Assembly: GCA_026874595.1 (NCBI GenBank)
Contig: CM049308.1
Location: 19,466,001 to 19,530,000, forward strand
Length of the DNA stretch: 64,000 nucleotides
Direction of reading: 5' to 3'
Source of the DNA: Sipunculus nudus
Lineage: Eukaryota > Annelida > Sipuncula > Golfingiida > Sipunculidae
Part shown: positions 1 through 11,409 of the stretch, piece after piece
Layout of the letters: the number at the start of each line of letters is the position of its first letter
How positions within the stretch are numbered: position 1 is the first letter of the stretch
Position numbers and translations under genes: made by a program
Notes under the pieces: generated by a model
Databases searched by the model: none
What the model saw: only the letters and a program-made list of their open reading frames with translations
What the model was told of the DNA's origin: nothing

Positions 1-499
1 TGAACGTATAGTTTAGTTACAGGTCCTCTTGTACGCACACCCATCTAGACCTCTCTCATAAGAACTAACAACGGTTCGGGTCCCATGCGGATACGCATGC
101 AGACACTGAAGGGACACGTTTTATATAAATCACTTCTCAGTGCGATTTCCAAGACTTTCGACTCTTCGAAATAGCATCATATCAAGCACGTTTTCCTACA
201 CGTTTCCGAACCTATCCTTCATGGTCCGGTTAGCAAGATTGTATAAACAGCCGCACGCCGACCTCACAAATGGACAGACATACCTTTTTGTTCGTGTTTT
301 GGCTGTGTCTGCATCCGCACCTAGTCATGTGGACTGTTTTAACATGTGCGGGCAGGACAAATTAAGACACGTATAATTTGACGATGCCACGAAGTACCCG
401 TTTCAATTTAACAAGCTGGGTATTCTTTTTTTTTCATTTAATAGGAGCCTTAGCTGCCAGGAGAAAATGTGCAATATTTGCAATATGACCTCGGTTTGA
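1..499. other. No gene recognised
   Basis: Unremarkable sequence. A 78-codon plus-strand open frame (140-376) has no recognisable motif, start context or splice partner. I see no repeat or RNA here. Confidence 0.4.
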
Positions 500-640
500 T
501 CATGTCCTGTTGGGACCCACAATTCTCCATGCCTCACTGAAAGCCGTGTCCTTGGAAAAGACAGTTTGAGTCCACTGAACGGGAGAGGACAGCGGGTCGG
601 GTGCCCTCAGGTATAAAGGTGATGAGGGTGCTAACACTAA
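500..640 (-). CDS. Possible terminal exon, unknown product (pairs with 2466-2609)
   Basis: On the minus strand a candidate acceptor (…TTCTGCGCAG, just above 640) is followed by 46 open codons and a TGA at 500-502. The frame starts in phase 0, which matches the phase-0 donor of the candidate first exon at 2466-2609; joined, they would encode 94 residues. The peptide is proline- and serine-rich at the start (LAPSSPLYLRAPDPLSSP) and ends SEAWRIVGPNRT. It is richer in G+C than its surroundings. I recognise no family. The polypyrimidine tract is weak and other exons could lie between, so this is a hypothesis from frame, phase and composition only. Confidence 0.25.
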   Translation of the reverse strand, partial: LVLAPSSPLYLRAPDPLSSPVQWTQTVFSKDTAFSEAWRIVGPNRT

Positions 641-1460
641 CTGCGCAGAATTATTGGGACTACTCTACCATTCACTGAACAGATACTATGGTTGCTTTTT
701 GGTTCGCGAAGGTCTCAAATTCGAGATATTCATGAAAAGGGAATTATTGCGAAAATAAAACCATCGCGAAGGCAAATCGAAAGGAAAAAGATTGTTATTA
801 TAAAGATGTCAAATTTTTCAAATTATCTGCCGATAATGAATCTTAATTTTTACTCGAACGCTGTTTACTTTGGTTTCTTTCCGATCAGTACGATTTAACG
901 CACATGTTTTTATAATATAATCGGTTTGTACATTATTGTATGGTGATATCTAGAAAATGGAACCCTCGCGAAACAATAAAAAAATGAAATTCGGAAATTT
1001 TAACCTCTTGAATACGAGGCATGCCACATGTTCAAGATAACTTGACCCAGGAAAAGCAGATATTACGGGAAAATATTTAAATCGACCAACCAACAATTTA
1101 TTTATATTGAAAAAAATCTGAAATCCGCCATCACTAACTGCTGACTTGTTCAAAAATAAATTAAAAAATTACATATGTTTTAGCTCTCTAACTAAATCCG
1201 TTGCCAAATATAATTTTGGTCGATAACTCTACGGAGTTGGTTTTGATACAGGATTTAAATTTTTCACTTAAATTGAATTCTAATGTATTATTTTAAAACA
1301 GAACAATGTAAAACATATATTGTGTGTGATAGCGTATTACTTATATATCGTTATAAACTGTATCTTAACTTATCTTACATTATAGTTGAGATGTAGATGA
1401 TGCCGAAAAAAAGTCCCACAACATGATATCAAACTGAGGGGTATCTGTGTCTCTCGACAT
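641..1460. other. AT-rich non-coding stretch
   Basis: No supported gene. A plus-strand TATAAAGG lies at 611-618 inside a locally GC-richer patch, but no credible gene follows it. The CGCGAA-rich text near 705-770 resembles text near 5288-5350, so this is probably an old dispersed repeat. Confidence 0.35.
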
Positions 1461-1462
1461 TA

Positions 1463-1895
1463 GGGGCGGATCCAGGATTTAGAAAAGGTCTACAAAAGTC
1501 CCCAGGACCGGAAAAAAAGTCCCCGGGGTCTAGGTCTAAAACTTGTTCTGAAACTTTAAAATGGGTGGGGGGGGGGGGACCAACACCGCAGGGCTTATTA
1601 CTAGGTCTGAAAAGTCCCCAGGACTGGAAAAAAGTCCCGGGGGGGGGATGGGACTAACACAGGACGACTTATTACAGTTTCTAAAAAAGTCCCCAGAACC
1701 GAAAAAAGTCCCCAGGGCCCAGGCCTAAAAGCTTGGTCTGAAACCAAGACTAAAATAGGGGGGGGGGGGGGGACTAACACAGGAGGTCTTATTACAAGGT
1801 CTAAAAAAGTCCCCAGGACAGTAAAAGTCCCCAAGTTCCAGTCCTAAAAGCTTGGTTCCGGTTAATGAGGGGGGGGGGGGGGGGGGGGGGTCGGG
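1463..1895. repeat. Poly-G-containing minisatellite-like repeat
   Basis: It opens with GGGGCGGATCCAGGATT and continues as about four imperfect units built on AAAGTCCCCAGGAC, CCTAAAAGCTTGGTCTGAAAC, a G run of 9-24 bases, and ACTAACACAGGA. Unit starts near 1488, 1606, 1680 and 1800 give spacings of about 118, 74 and 120 bases. A related sequence with the same GGATCCAGGATT opening and a G run recurs at about 38190-38440, so this is a dispersed family. The open frame on the minus strand here is a by-product of the repeat. Confidence 0.7.
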
Positions 1896-2465
1896 ACCGG
1901 GTTTTTGAAAATAATGTTAACATGTAGGTATGTATTATACCTTAATTAAACCGATTACAATAACACATCCTATACTTTGTAGTTACTTTATTGGCTTATT
2001 TTAAATTTCAAAGCAATATCACAAAACCGTTTGAGTGTTTTTATTAACCATCTATCACGTATCTTTAATTTTGTTTCTAGATAAATAAAGTGTTTTGCGA
2101 ATATTATTGTGCAGTTTAATAGAAGACCATAAAGAAGTTGCCTGCTCTAACTGAGGATAATGCAGATTTTTATTTATTTATTTTCTTATTTATGTTTCAT
2201 GTATTTTATTTAAATTGTTATAATATTGAAATTTTACCAATACATTAACTATCAGGCATAGTCTAGTTAAGGTTATAAATAGTTCAGTCTCACATTACTT
2301 AAAATGAACTATTTGTTTGGATTTAAAATCAAGGGATATTTTAGCTATTGATGCTGTAGCCCCTACCCCGCTTCCCGCGTTGAGCCGTCCCTACCATATT
2401 TAGTGTTTTAAAAACTACATCCGTCCCCTTTGTGGGATCTAAGTACTAAACGTAAAATGTCCTAC
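1896..2465. other. AT-rich intergenic or intronic sequence
   Basis: No gene or recognisable repeat. If the model 2609 to 500 is right, this is intron. Confidence 0.35.
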
Positions 2466-2609
2466 CTGTGCCACATTAGTGCGCCGCACGTTCAGAGACC
2501 GCATATGATGATAGACCTTTTCGAGTGAGTTCACCAGTTTCTGTATCTGGCTAATGTGTTCTTGGCTCTCCTCTGGCCTATAAAGTCCATCACGTCCAGT
2601 ATAAGACAT
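2466..2609 (-). CDS. Candidate first coding exon, unknown product
   Basis: The minus strand has an ATG (2607-2609) followed by 48 open codons that end exactly at a splice donor, CAG|GTAGGA. The peptide begins MSYTGRDGLYRPEESQEH and continues with a heptad-like helix (ISQIQKLVNSLEKVYHHM), so a short amphipathic or coiled-coil N-terminus is plausible. Codon use is richer in G+C than the neighbourhood. The phase-0 donor fits the candidate terminal exon at 500-640, and downstream exons could also lie off the left edge. It resembles the exon at 16105-16218 in layout (short head, helix, phase-0 donor), but I see no clear residue-level homology. Family unknown. Confidence 0.4.
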
Positions 2610-3590
2610 TGCTCTGCTCAGATGTTAGCTTGTTTTAATCCAACACGAAACAGCGCTGGGAATAAATGAGGTCGTAGCATCCCTTGAGATGGGGCGCTCA
2701 TGAAATGACACGGCTGAAGGGGTTGCTCTTTCATTTGGTGCCGGTTCCATTCCACCAGTTTTCAATAGTGAGGCCCAAATAAAATGAGCTTTTATTGATA
2801 CGTCAAAGCGCTGCCTGGTGCTCGGGTCTGAGCTCTTTGTTACCAACACATTTTATAGGAGGTCATGTATACACTCTTGTTTGTTTGTCTGTCTGTGTAC
2901 AGGATATGTAAAAATAGAAGGAATTAAAAAATACGATTTCAACTGAAATATGTCGAGAGGTGGTATATCCTAAGCCAGGAAGAACCGAGCTTATCCCAAT
3001 CTGTAAGAATATTCAGGTAAAATATGCAGATATGGAGAGGTTTATTGAAATATAGATAGTTATGATGGTGATGATGCTAAAAAGGCAACGCCAAAGAAAG
3101 TTCTGCGAACTCTGGGACCAAAATATTTATTTACCTAGTGAAATAAAATAAGTGGAATTTAGCCAGCCCTCAGGAATAATGCAAACAGGTGGGCGAATTC
3201 AATGAATTATGCAGATGAACCATGCAAAGTTTAATTGATATTAAATGGCCCCTTAATGAATTAAATTTTTTTCCTTGTTAAAGCCGTGATCACACTGGAC
3301 CCGTATTCACCGAGTACGGCATTGAATATCTATATCTTGTTTATTAACTAAAGATGACCCACTGCACCTTTTAAAATAGTCAAGAAAAAGCCCATCCCAC
3401 CGCAGACAGACGTTATCTTTATATTCACGCTCATATTCACGTGTTTATAACATGTGGGATTTTTCTTTGTCCTTATAAGTGCACTGTACATGTACTTTTT
3501 TCGATTAAAAGAGTGTTGACTCCACATATCGGAATATAAAGGTTATTCTATAATAATGATATAGCCTTCTTTAAGGCCACCTGAATGAAA
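2610..3590. other. No gene supported
   Basis: A 74-codon minus-strand frame (2625-2849) lies just upstream of the candidate first exon and is more likely 5' flank or UTR than coding. The rest is AT-rich without recognisable structure. Confidence 0.3.
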
Positions 3591-3790
3591 GATTTTGATA
3601 TACGCCACTACGTATATAAGAATTATCCAGAAATAATGACCAAAATTTAAAAAATAAAACTGGTGCCGATCGTTGAGGTGCTAACGATATTTCTGCATTT
3701 CTCTCTGACTTGATCTTTAGCGAGACCTCCAGCTTTGAATCCCAACGCCTTTACCACTAGGCCAGGTAGAACCGGTCCGCAGAGGTAGAA
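3590..3790 (-). repeat. tRNA-derived SINE-like head
   Basis: Read on the minus strand, the 3700-3780 part carries an A-box-like TGGCCTAGTGGTAAAGGC and a B-box-like GGGATTCAAAGC at tRNA spacing. The flanking text (AAGAATTATCCAGAAA…, TGAGGTGCTAACGATA) is loosely shared with 6330-6520, which also has a B-box-like GTTCAAGCCCCG. This suggests two old copies of one SINE family. It does not fold into a credible intact tRNA. Confidence 0.4.
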
Positions 3791-4528
3791 ATAAACATAC
3801 ATAGGCCTTAACTGTTTTTTTTCTGCATTTTTTTTCTATTTTCACGAATATTTTTTTTCTCCTGGGGATGTTAAGGGACCCAAGTCCTGCTTAGTTTTGC
3901 AGCTAACTGGTGCACATTGCAGAAACTATAAAATGGCATCTTTTTGCAACTAATGACCATTCATCTTTCGAATGCAGTATATGCTGCTTACCACCATAGG
4001 TTTAATGGTTTTTCTGGACGTCATTATTGACGCATGTACTGTAAAATGTTTGCTTACAGCTTGCAGATAAAAAAAGGTCATATGCATGCGTCACATAGGC
4101 GTTGTAAGCACTTATTTCTCCGCAAATATTATACATGTCATTAATATGCATATCTAAAGGGTAAGCTATAAATTACATAAATTCTACAAAAAGGGTAGCT
4201 GAGTATCTGACTTTAAATAAACAATCTACCGGCCCACCACAGATTTTATTTGTAAGAAAACACGCTTATTCAGTTGTAAGAGATGGCCCTGAAACTAAGG
4301 AGATTATATTAAACTTTTGGAGTAATCTAGATTAAGCCGGTGACTGTCAATTATTTTCTATTTAAATCTTGGCTTATCGCTTGTATATAAGGTGGCTAAA
4401 TGAAAAATAATTACTGATTATCTTTGACTGAATATCACATGACCGGCACATTTTATCTTAGGAATGATATGGAAATACCCATATTTATATAGAATTTTAT
4501 TTATTTATATGACTAAACGTATACATAA

Positions 4529-4532
<4 letters not shown>
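3791..4532. other. No gene supported
   Basis: AT-rich sequence with short T runs and no convincing frame, RNA or repeat. Confidence 0.3.
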
Positions 4533-4602
<70 letters not shown>

Positions 4603-4643
4603 GACAGACAAACAGAGAGATAGAGACAGAGAGACAGACAGAA

Positions 4644-4706
<63 letters not shown>
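4533..4706. repeat. (GA)n / (CAGA)n compound microsatellite
   Basis: A (GA)n block is followed by a (CAGA)n block from about 4561, mixed CAGA/GA and another long (GA)n. Long open frames on both strands (Arg/Glu on plus, Ser/Leu on minus) are simple-repeat translations, not genes. A run of about 22 C follows at 4832-4853. Confidence 0.95.
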
Positions 4707-4709
<3 letters not shown>

Positions 4710-4854
4710 GTAACAAAATAATATGATGCTCGAAATAGCTGAACTTATCTATAAATGTGAGTTTACAATATAGAACGTGTTGGTGTGTGACTGCCATAAG
4801 TACTGCTATAGTCATTTGGAACACCATTTCTCCCCCCCCCCCCCCCCCCCCCCC

Positions 4855-5640
4855 TCTTGAATATGCCCCCGCATATTCACTATACTGGCTCTCCTTAGCA
4901 CTTTTGGAATTCTGAACATGTCACTTGACTCTCTCGGCGATCCCAAAACCCACCTCGTAAGAACTGTATGACGTGGACTTAATGTTCAGTATTGTTCTCT
5001 GAGTTTAAAGGCTCCGTGTGCCTGGGTTCCCCCTCTTTTACTCCCAACAATCAGGACATGCAATAAATGTAACCTTTCACGCACTGGTAATCTTACACAT
5101 ATACTTTAGGGCCATTCTTTTATCGAGTATACATTGTTGCCATCTCTAGGCAAACACTTGGTTTCTTTCTTAACATGTTGCAGTATTCCAAAACGAAGTG
5201 AATAGGTCACCAAGGGACAGTGGATAACATTCATACATTGGGATAAAAGTGTTGTCACTCATCTTCTTCAAAATACTTTTATTGTCTGCGAAGGTTTCAA
5301 ATTCGCGATATTCGGGAAATGGAAAATGTGCGAAAAAAAACGATTCGTGAATATTAAAACGACACATCTACACGGGTGACCAGTAATTTATTTTGTATTA
5401 AACCTCTTTTTCATCCCATGTTTATTATCAATGCCTTTAGATTCCAAAGGAAAAATATTGAATAAATAATATATAACATAACATAAATATGTGCAGAGCT
5501 TTTATGTTATCCGTATATCAAACATGTCTATCATAATTAAAATTATTAATATTAATTTATATTATTTGCCAATAAGGAAAAATCATTTCCACATATTTGA
5601 TTTCCCCCTGGGTCAAATTCATAAGATATCGCACCTATAC
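4855..5640. other. No gene supported
   Basis: Mixed sequence. The part around 5285-5350 has the CGCGATATTCGGGAAA-type text that also occurs near 700-770, an old dispersed repeat. Short open frames here have no splice or start support. Confidence 0.3.
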
Positions 5641-5751
5641 CGAGTATGCATCGAAAATGCATCGCATGGTGAATCATGGTGTTTGCCTGTTTTTCTGACA
5701 TGAAGAATGGTTCGCCTTGAGCTAACACGGAAAACTTTAGTTTGTCCTGAC
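5641..5751 (-). CDS. Possible internal exon, unknown product
   Basis: The minus strand has an acceptor with a reasonable tract (CTGTTCTGGTCTGTAG) followed by 111 open bases and a donor, CTCG|GTATAG. The exon is phase-symmetric (1-1) and encodes QDKLKFSVLAQGEPFFMSEK followed by QANTMIHHAMHFRCIL. Composition is protein-like and unlike the flanking AT-rich text. No partner exons were identified and I recognise no family. It could be a transposon-derived scrap. Confidence 0.22.
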
Positions 5752-6004
5752 CTACAGACCAGAACAGTGCCAGGTTGTTTTTTTTTGCCGTCTTGGACCT
5801 CTGTCTATTTGTCGACTGAATGTAGTATCTCGCAAAATATATATTATTAATGTAATTCAAATTTCGTGTTGATTAAAGTTCGACAGTATAAACATCCGGT
5901 GTCTGCGGTGTTATGCCCTCTTCCATTACTGTAATAGGTTTTGAAGGTTAAATTAAATTCTAATGAAGATCTCTGTTAACCCCCGATGTTGGAGAAGATA
6001 TACA

Positions 6005-6225
6005 CGTTTTCCCATACTCTACTTTGCTCTTCTTATAGTCCTAATAATATTTTGGTGTTGTACATATTGCATTATTTTTTTTTCTAAAAAAAGCATATAT
6101 TTTATAATAATTTTATTTCAGGCGTTTATAGTTTAAAAATTTTTTTTTTTCTCCAACCACCATCTTAAAATGCAGGGCTTAGGCAAATATCACATTTTTT
6201 TTTAAGAATTTGGCTGATAATAAGT
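6005..6225. repeat. Diverged direct repeat, copy 1
   Basis: This copy shares the blocks TAATAATATTTTG, ATAATAATTTTATTTCAGGC, CTCCAACCACCA and GGCTTAGGC/GACTTAGGC with 6778-7000 in the same order and orientation. Copies are about 770 bases apart with many substitutions and indels. This is an old tandem duplication with no coding content. Confidence 0.7.
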
Positions 6226-6299
6226 TTTTTTTAAGGATAGGTCCATGGTCTCCTGGTGGCACTGTCTATTGAATGAGGATAATTGTTACGTTTAGCATA

Positions 6300-6520
6300 C
6301 ATTTAGACTGATATGTTAATATCAAGCCTTCTGGATTTCAGGTCTTATATACATGCACGGGGTTAAGAATAATCCAGAAGTTAAAACCTGTCGTTTTGAC
6401 TAAAGAGCCAATCTTTGAGGTTCTGACAAGATGTTACCATAATGTCATGGAACCAACGCGGGGCTTGAACTAGAAACCACCAGCTTCACGACTGGGCAAC
6501 GTTATATCCCTGCATGTACA
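6300..6520 (-). repeat. tRNA-derived SINE-like copy
   Basis: The minus strand has a B-box-like GTTCAAGCCCCG downstream of GCCCAGTCGTGAAGC, plus upstream text (AATCCAGAAGTTAAAAC, TTTGAGGTTCTGACAA) related to 3600-3680. It lies between the two halves of the 6.0/6.8 kb direct repeat. Confidence 0.35.
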
Positions 6521-6777
6521 TGACGCTTGTTTCGGATCATCACTAATAATAAATCGCACAACTGCCTTCTCTGCCGCTGAGATGTCGTCATATGTCCTCA
6601 TCAACGTCCGTTAGTGTTTCAGTGTATATGCATCCTTGATCACGGACTCCGCAAGTGGTGTCGTATAAATCTACACAAATATTTGCAAAAAATAAATGTG
6701 TATTATCTCACGCTATTAGTTCATTTTGGCTTAGTTTTCCAGCAAACGTTTCCGGCACACGGAGAATATATTCATAA

Positions 6778-7000
6778 TTTCCTATACTCTAATTTGCTCC
6801 CTCTATAGTGTTAATAATATTTTGTTGATGAACATATTGTACCATTTTAAAAATTAAAAACCACTCGCATATTTTTTCATAATAATTTTATTTCAGGCGT
6901 TATATAGTTTTCAAAATACTTTTTTGCTCCAACCACCAACTGAAAATGGAGGACTTAGGCTAATATCACATATTTTAAAGAATTTGGCTAGAGCCGGAGA
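6778..7000. repeat. Diverged direct repeat, copy 2
   Basis: Partner of 6005-6225; the shared blocks are listed there. Confidence 0.7.
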
Positions 7001-7682
7001 TATGTTTTTCTAATGTTTAACAACAGTTGAATTTCATGGAGCGCCACCTTGTGTTCAGTAAGGGAACTATCCGAACAAATTTGCTGTAAAGACACAGTGA
7101 CTGTGCAATCATGATTTGTTTGTATCGTCAGTGCAGAGTTCACAATACATAACACTCATGTCCCGTGACTGCCACAAACTATTTACTTTACCCAGCAAGG
7201 GCATCAAAATAGTTCCTTTCATTTACGTATCATGTTACTGGGACAAATTCAGGGACGTATAGGCAGGGGGTGCGGCAGGGGGGCAACGACCGCCCCCCCC
7301 CCCCAATTATTCCGGACACTAGTTATCTGCTTGGGAAAATTCCACGAGAAAGTGATTATAAAACATGGAAAATGGGCGATGTATTATTAGGTAAGTTCCA
7401 TCATTTATTTTTCCACTCACAACAAGCTAGATGTAGAAAGAAATCTATTACGGAAAATTATTTCTGAACTTGTCCTGACATTACTAAGGAACTTCATTTT
7501 ATTGATTCATACATTCCGCACAAACCATCATCCGGTTAAATTGTCACTAACTGGCACTCATTCACGCTTTTTGAATTTTCAGATATGCATTGGCAGCGGT
7601 TTCTCTTTTTTCAATACTTAAATTGCTCCAAGGATACTGTATATGCGAATATGTGCACATGTATATTTGTTATATGTATAGG
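7001..7682. other. No gene supported; G/C-run repeat scrap
   Basis: A GGGACGTATAGGCAGGGGGTG… block followed by a C run lies at 7251-7305. It resembles the poly-G repeat families at 1.5 and 38.2 kb only loosely. No coding evidence. Confidence 0.35.
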
Positions 7683-7683
7683 C

Positions 7684-7725
<42 letters not shown>
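7684..7725. repeat. (TA)n microsatellite
   Basis: About 20 uninterrupted TA units, followed by a TGTG-rich tail. Confidence 0.95.
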
Positions 7726-7727
<2 letters not shown>

Positions 7728-8294
7728 ATGTGTGTGCATGTGTGTTCGATCCGTCTCTAACAGTCAATACGTGTTTCATTACAAACATGGAAGTTATGTT
7801 GTCCGCCTTGCCTTTTTGTTTGCTAGCTCGTTTTAACAGAATACTTACTCATAAGTGCTACACTGATTTTCACAAAACCTTGCAGAGGGTTATGAAATGG
7901 GCCAGATCAGAGGTGCATTTTGGATAATATGTGTATTATGGCAGTCATTTTACCTCATAACAGTAATTTACCGATTGCTACTTATCGCTATCTGTAAAAT
8001 GCCAGTAGATATATCATATTATTACAGTATGTAAATATACTAGCTAATGTACCTTTTAAGGGGAGGGGCATAATTGATGTTAGGAATGTTGTGCATGTAA
8101 TGAAAATAAGGGGCGATTTTATATTTTAAGGGATTTATCTTGAGTGGGCCTATCTTCATGAGGTAAGGATCTATCGAGTACACTATATTTGATGTTCTTG
8201 GTAGCCCGTGCATGTAAGAATATGCACATTTGCAGGAGATCTCTAGAGCAGGCAACGTAGAACTATCCACGTGAAATGGCTTGGTCAGTGATGC

Positions 8295-8505
8295 TGCCTC
8301 CACCATTGAGGGTATGCGATCATTCCTGTTCGTGTGTGTGTGTGTGTTTGTTCATAACCCATTTAATCTAAAATGGAATCTCGTGAAATTTTCAGGGGAT
8401 TTCGGGTATGGGCGAAGGAAGAATCGAGTAGATTATTGTGTTGATCCAGCATCTTAGATGGATGCTTGGCTGTCATCAAGGATTATTCACAAATGTACAG
8501 TCGAG
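8295..8505. repeat. Partial copy of the GCCTCC MITE-like family
   Basis: It starts GCCTCCACCATTGAGGGTATG and continues CATTCCTGTTCGTGTGTGTG, TGGAATCTCGTGAAATTTTCA, then GTTGATCCAG. This is the same order of blocks as the fuller element at 17318-17583. The right inverted repeat is not visible. Confidence 0.6.
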
Positions 8506-10582
8506 CGCCCAGCAGTTTTCATTTCTCAACCCAAACGGCAGCAATCCATTTTCGACGAATTTTGACCGGTTACACAGATATTTAATCGCGTTGTACTTAT
8601 AAACGATAGACTAAATAAGGCGGATATAAAAGATGAATTACATGTATATTTTGAGGCTAGAGGCTATTTTTAAAGCAAGAAAAAGGGCCATACTAACAAC
8701 AAGTGCTATACGGCGTGGCAATTTAGGGTGACACTTCGTAAGTTCGTAACTAGCAACTTTGTCCCCATACAACATTGTATCGTGTGTTTGTTTATGTTCG
8801 TAAGACTTTAAGTAAATAATCTTAATCACATTATAAAACAAAAAAAAAGGCAAATGCTAAATCATACATATAATTTGACTCATTTATAAGAGGCACAAGA
8901 GTGACATCTGCTGGGATACAAAATGTTTGGGGTACGAAGTGACAGGGTCGAAAGTGATATGGGTACGAAATGTCTTGAATTTTTGCTGCGAATTTCGGTC
9001 TTATGGTAGTATGGTTGTTTTTGATGGTAATATGTACGAATCTCTTTCATAACCATGCAGCCGTCAAAATGGACCTTCCGATCTTTGCCGATTGCAGTTC
9101 CGTGGTAACTTCTACGCAATTTAGAAACACCCAAAATCGCTCAAAATGATGTTAATTAATCATGATTTATTCTCATCAGGAACAATAACCCTTAAAATCA
9201 GGTATGACACAGTGTCATACGCATCGAAGTTTCGGCGAACATAGGGGACAAAAAGATGGACCAACTTCCTTTTATAAGTGTTACATGTGTCAGACAGAAA
9301 ATTTCAATTTTCCTCAGATAATCAGGGGACGAATGAAATAAAACGCGTGTCGGAAGATAAGCTTTTCCGTTACTTCCGGTAAACTTTTCCCGTTACTTAC
9401 GGTAAACTCTTTTAAAGTGAAGGTAAAAGGCGTCACCATGAATTTTAAGATAAACCGTTTTCTTTCAAACTTGACAGTCCTCTCCACCTTACTCTAAATA
9501 TGCAGACCACCCTGCTGTAAAGTACTTTAAGATGTCAATAACAGTCATCGTCTTGGTAAGTAAAAGAAAACCATGCCTTTTTTATTTTTAAGGTTCCAAT
9601 ATGGCGCCCGGCCAGCTTCATTACTCCACCGTATACTCAAAGCTCTATGGTTGGGCTGTTATATATGTTATCCATGAGCCATATGAAGACTAAACTCGAG
9701 GTTGGCGTGGATCTGGGTTAAATAGCGAATCTAGTTTAGGAATCTTGTCTCTTGGCGGAGGGATGTGCTTACTGTGTGCCACTTTAGTGAAAACTGTGAT
9801 GATGAATTCATACACTATTTTGCCGCACACAGAGAATCATCGGAACGTTACATGCCTCGCCTATTTACCTGTGACTATATTCCAATCATGTATCATATTT
9901 GCGTGAATGCTTGTGACATCTGCATGTCACAACTGAGTGACAGGTGAATAATTCTCTCTCACAATAGGACTCATAGCTAACCTTTAATTTATCGGTGTAA
10001 TATATACTGCATAGAAAACTAAACATTGCCAAGACAAAAAAAAAAAAAAAAGGTTTGGTTCTCAGGCACCTTTTTTCATAAATCAATGCGGGCCGGTGGT
10101 TTTTTCATTTTTATTTTTTTGTATTTTTCGAAAAAAATGTCAAGTGATAAGGGAAAAGCATGATAATTACAGATTTATTTTGCTGAACAAGTAAAAGCAC
10201 TACATAACAAGTGAAATTTTATCAAAACTGTCTGATTTAATCTTCTTGAAAGAAATGTCCGAGCGGCTGGAGCTCAAAATTGGCAAGTCTCTATTGAAAA
10301 TCAAAATAAAATTTTTTGATGCGGGGGTTTAAAATTGACGCGAGCGGTGCCCCAGAACCATACTTTTTATTTTTGTTTGCCCAAGACTTGTAGTTGCCTT
10401 TTTGTGAAGATGTTGAAAATATTAAAGTTAGCATATAGGAAGTTATCTTTTCCTTCTTTGGATTTCTCATTTATATTGACTTATCCGGAGCGGAATTGGG
10501 ATCTTAGAAAAGAGGGTGACTCATCACCCTGGTACAGAAAACTAAATGTGCCGGGAGGGCTTGTAGGGCCAATAAATAACTC
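8506..10582. other. No gene supported
   Basis: Repeat-like text only. The 8930-8975 part has a GGGTACGAAATG-type motif repeated loosely, and 9600 has AATATGGCGCCC. Open frames on both strands lack motifs and splice partners. Confidence 0.3.
9180..9290. repeat. Dispersed repeat with near-perfect inverted core, copy 1
   Basis: It contains GTATGACACAGTGTCATAC (9-base arms around one A), then CGCAT…, GAACATAGGGGACAAA and TTCCTTTTATAAGT. The same blocks recur in order at 27636-27720, with GAACATTGAGGACAAA and TTCCTTTTACAAGT. Confidence 0.6.
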
Positions 10583-11089
10583 CAGTGATGTAGGTCAAGT
10601 GAGTCCACTTTTTTTAGGGACTCGGACTTGGACTTGGACTCAAGGGTCTTGAACTTGAACCTGTACTCGGACTCGGAGGTAAGGACTCGAGATATCAGGC
10701 CGAGCCGATCTCGAGTCCAACAGAAATAAAACTCTGTCTCTTACTATAAAGGTTAAGGTGTGCGTAGTACAAATAGAACATTACAAAATAATAACACTAT
10801 ACATACCACGCTTTGCTCAGCATCGAGAGCCATAAATGTAATTAACCATTATAGTAAAAGCATCTGTGAACTTACTTCAAAATATACATGATCATAATCT
10901 TCTATAAATTTCCATTTGAATTTTTTTTTTAGGATTTGTCCAGGACTCAAACTCGGGCTTGGACCCGGGTTCCAAAGTGGCATGGACTCGAAGATAGTGG
11001 ACTTGGACACGAACCTCAAGGACTCGGATTTTGGTTCGATAAGCCAGGTGCACTCGGACTCGGGTGGTGTTGATTCGGCTACATCACTG
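10583..11089. mobile_element. Non-autonomous hAT-like element (CAGTGATGTAG ends)
   Basis: It begins CAGTGATGTAGGTCAAGTGAGTCC and ends …GGCTACATCACTG, giving an 11-base inverted repeat CAGTGATGTAG. Just inside both ends are degenerate tandem GGACTTGGACTCGG-type units in opposite orientation. No 8-base target duplication is evident, so the exact edges or the superfamily may be off. No transposase is seen. A second, interrupted copy lies at about 33170-34060. Confidence 0.6.
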
Positions 11090-11222
11090 CATAAAGTTCT
11101 CTAATGAGGAAGTAAAGTGGAGAAAACGGCACCAGAGGCAAAATCCGGCTTTTAGGTGTATAGAATTCTATTTTCCCGATTATTTTCGCTGAAACAGAGG
11201 GGTTTCGTCCTGGTTATACTTG

Positions 11223-11369
11223 TTACACTATCTTAGCTATCACCTCTATCGCTGCTGAAGAAGTCTCAGAACTTATATACTTACGAGCAGCATCTATTCC
11301 CTTGTAAGTAGAAAGGACATTCTGATAGTTTTCGGTAGTTATTCTCGAGAGTTTACTGGGCGCAATATC
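11223..11369 (-). CDS. Candidate terminal exon, unknown product
   Basis: On the minus strand a CT-rich tract (TTCCCTCCCCGACATTTCCAAAG) precedes 48 open codons ending in TAA (11223-11225). The frame stays open upstream to 11408, so the true start is uncertain. The peptide includes DIAPSKLSRITTENYQNVLS and ends SSAAIEVIAKIV. The assumed phase-0 start matches the donor of the candidate first exon 16105-16218; joined directly they would give an 86-residue, largely helical protein. An internal GTAAGT could be an alternative donor. Family not recognised. Confidence 0.35.
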   Translation of the reverse strand, partial: DIAPSKLSRITTENYQNVLSTYKGIDAARKYISSETSSAAIEVIAKIV

Positions 11370-11409
11370 CTTTGGAAATGTCGGGGAGGGAATTTGCCTC
11401 TTACCTTTT

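Noticed and set aside
601-660. Plus-strand TATA promoter (TATAAAGG at 611-618)
   Set aside because: No credible plus-strand gene follows; the same bases may belong to a minus-strand exon.
4464-4827. Long open frames on both strands (Arg-Glu and Ser-Leu rich)
   Set aside because: They are translations of the (GA)n/(CAGA)n microsatellite.
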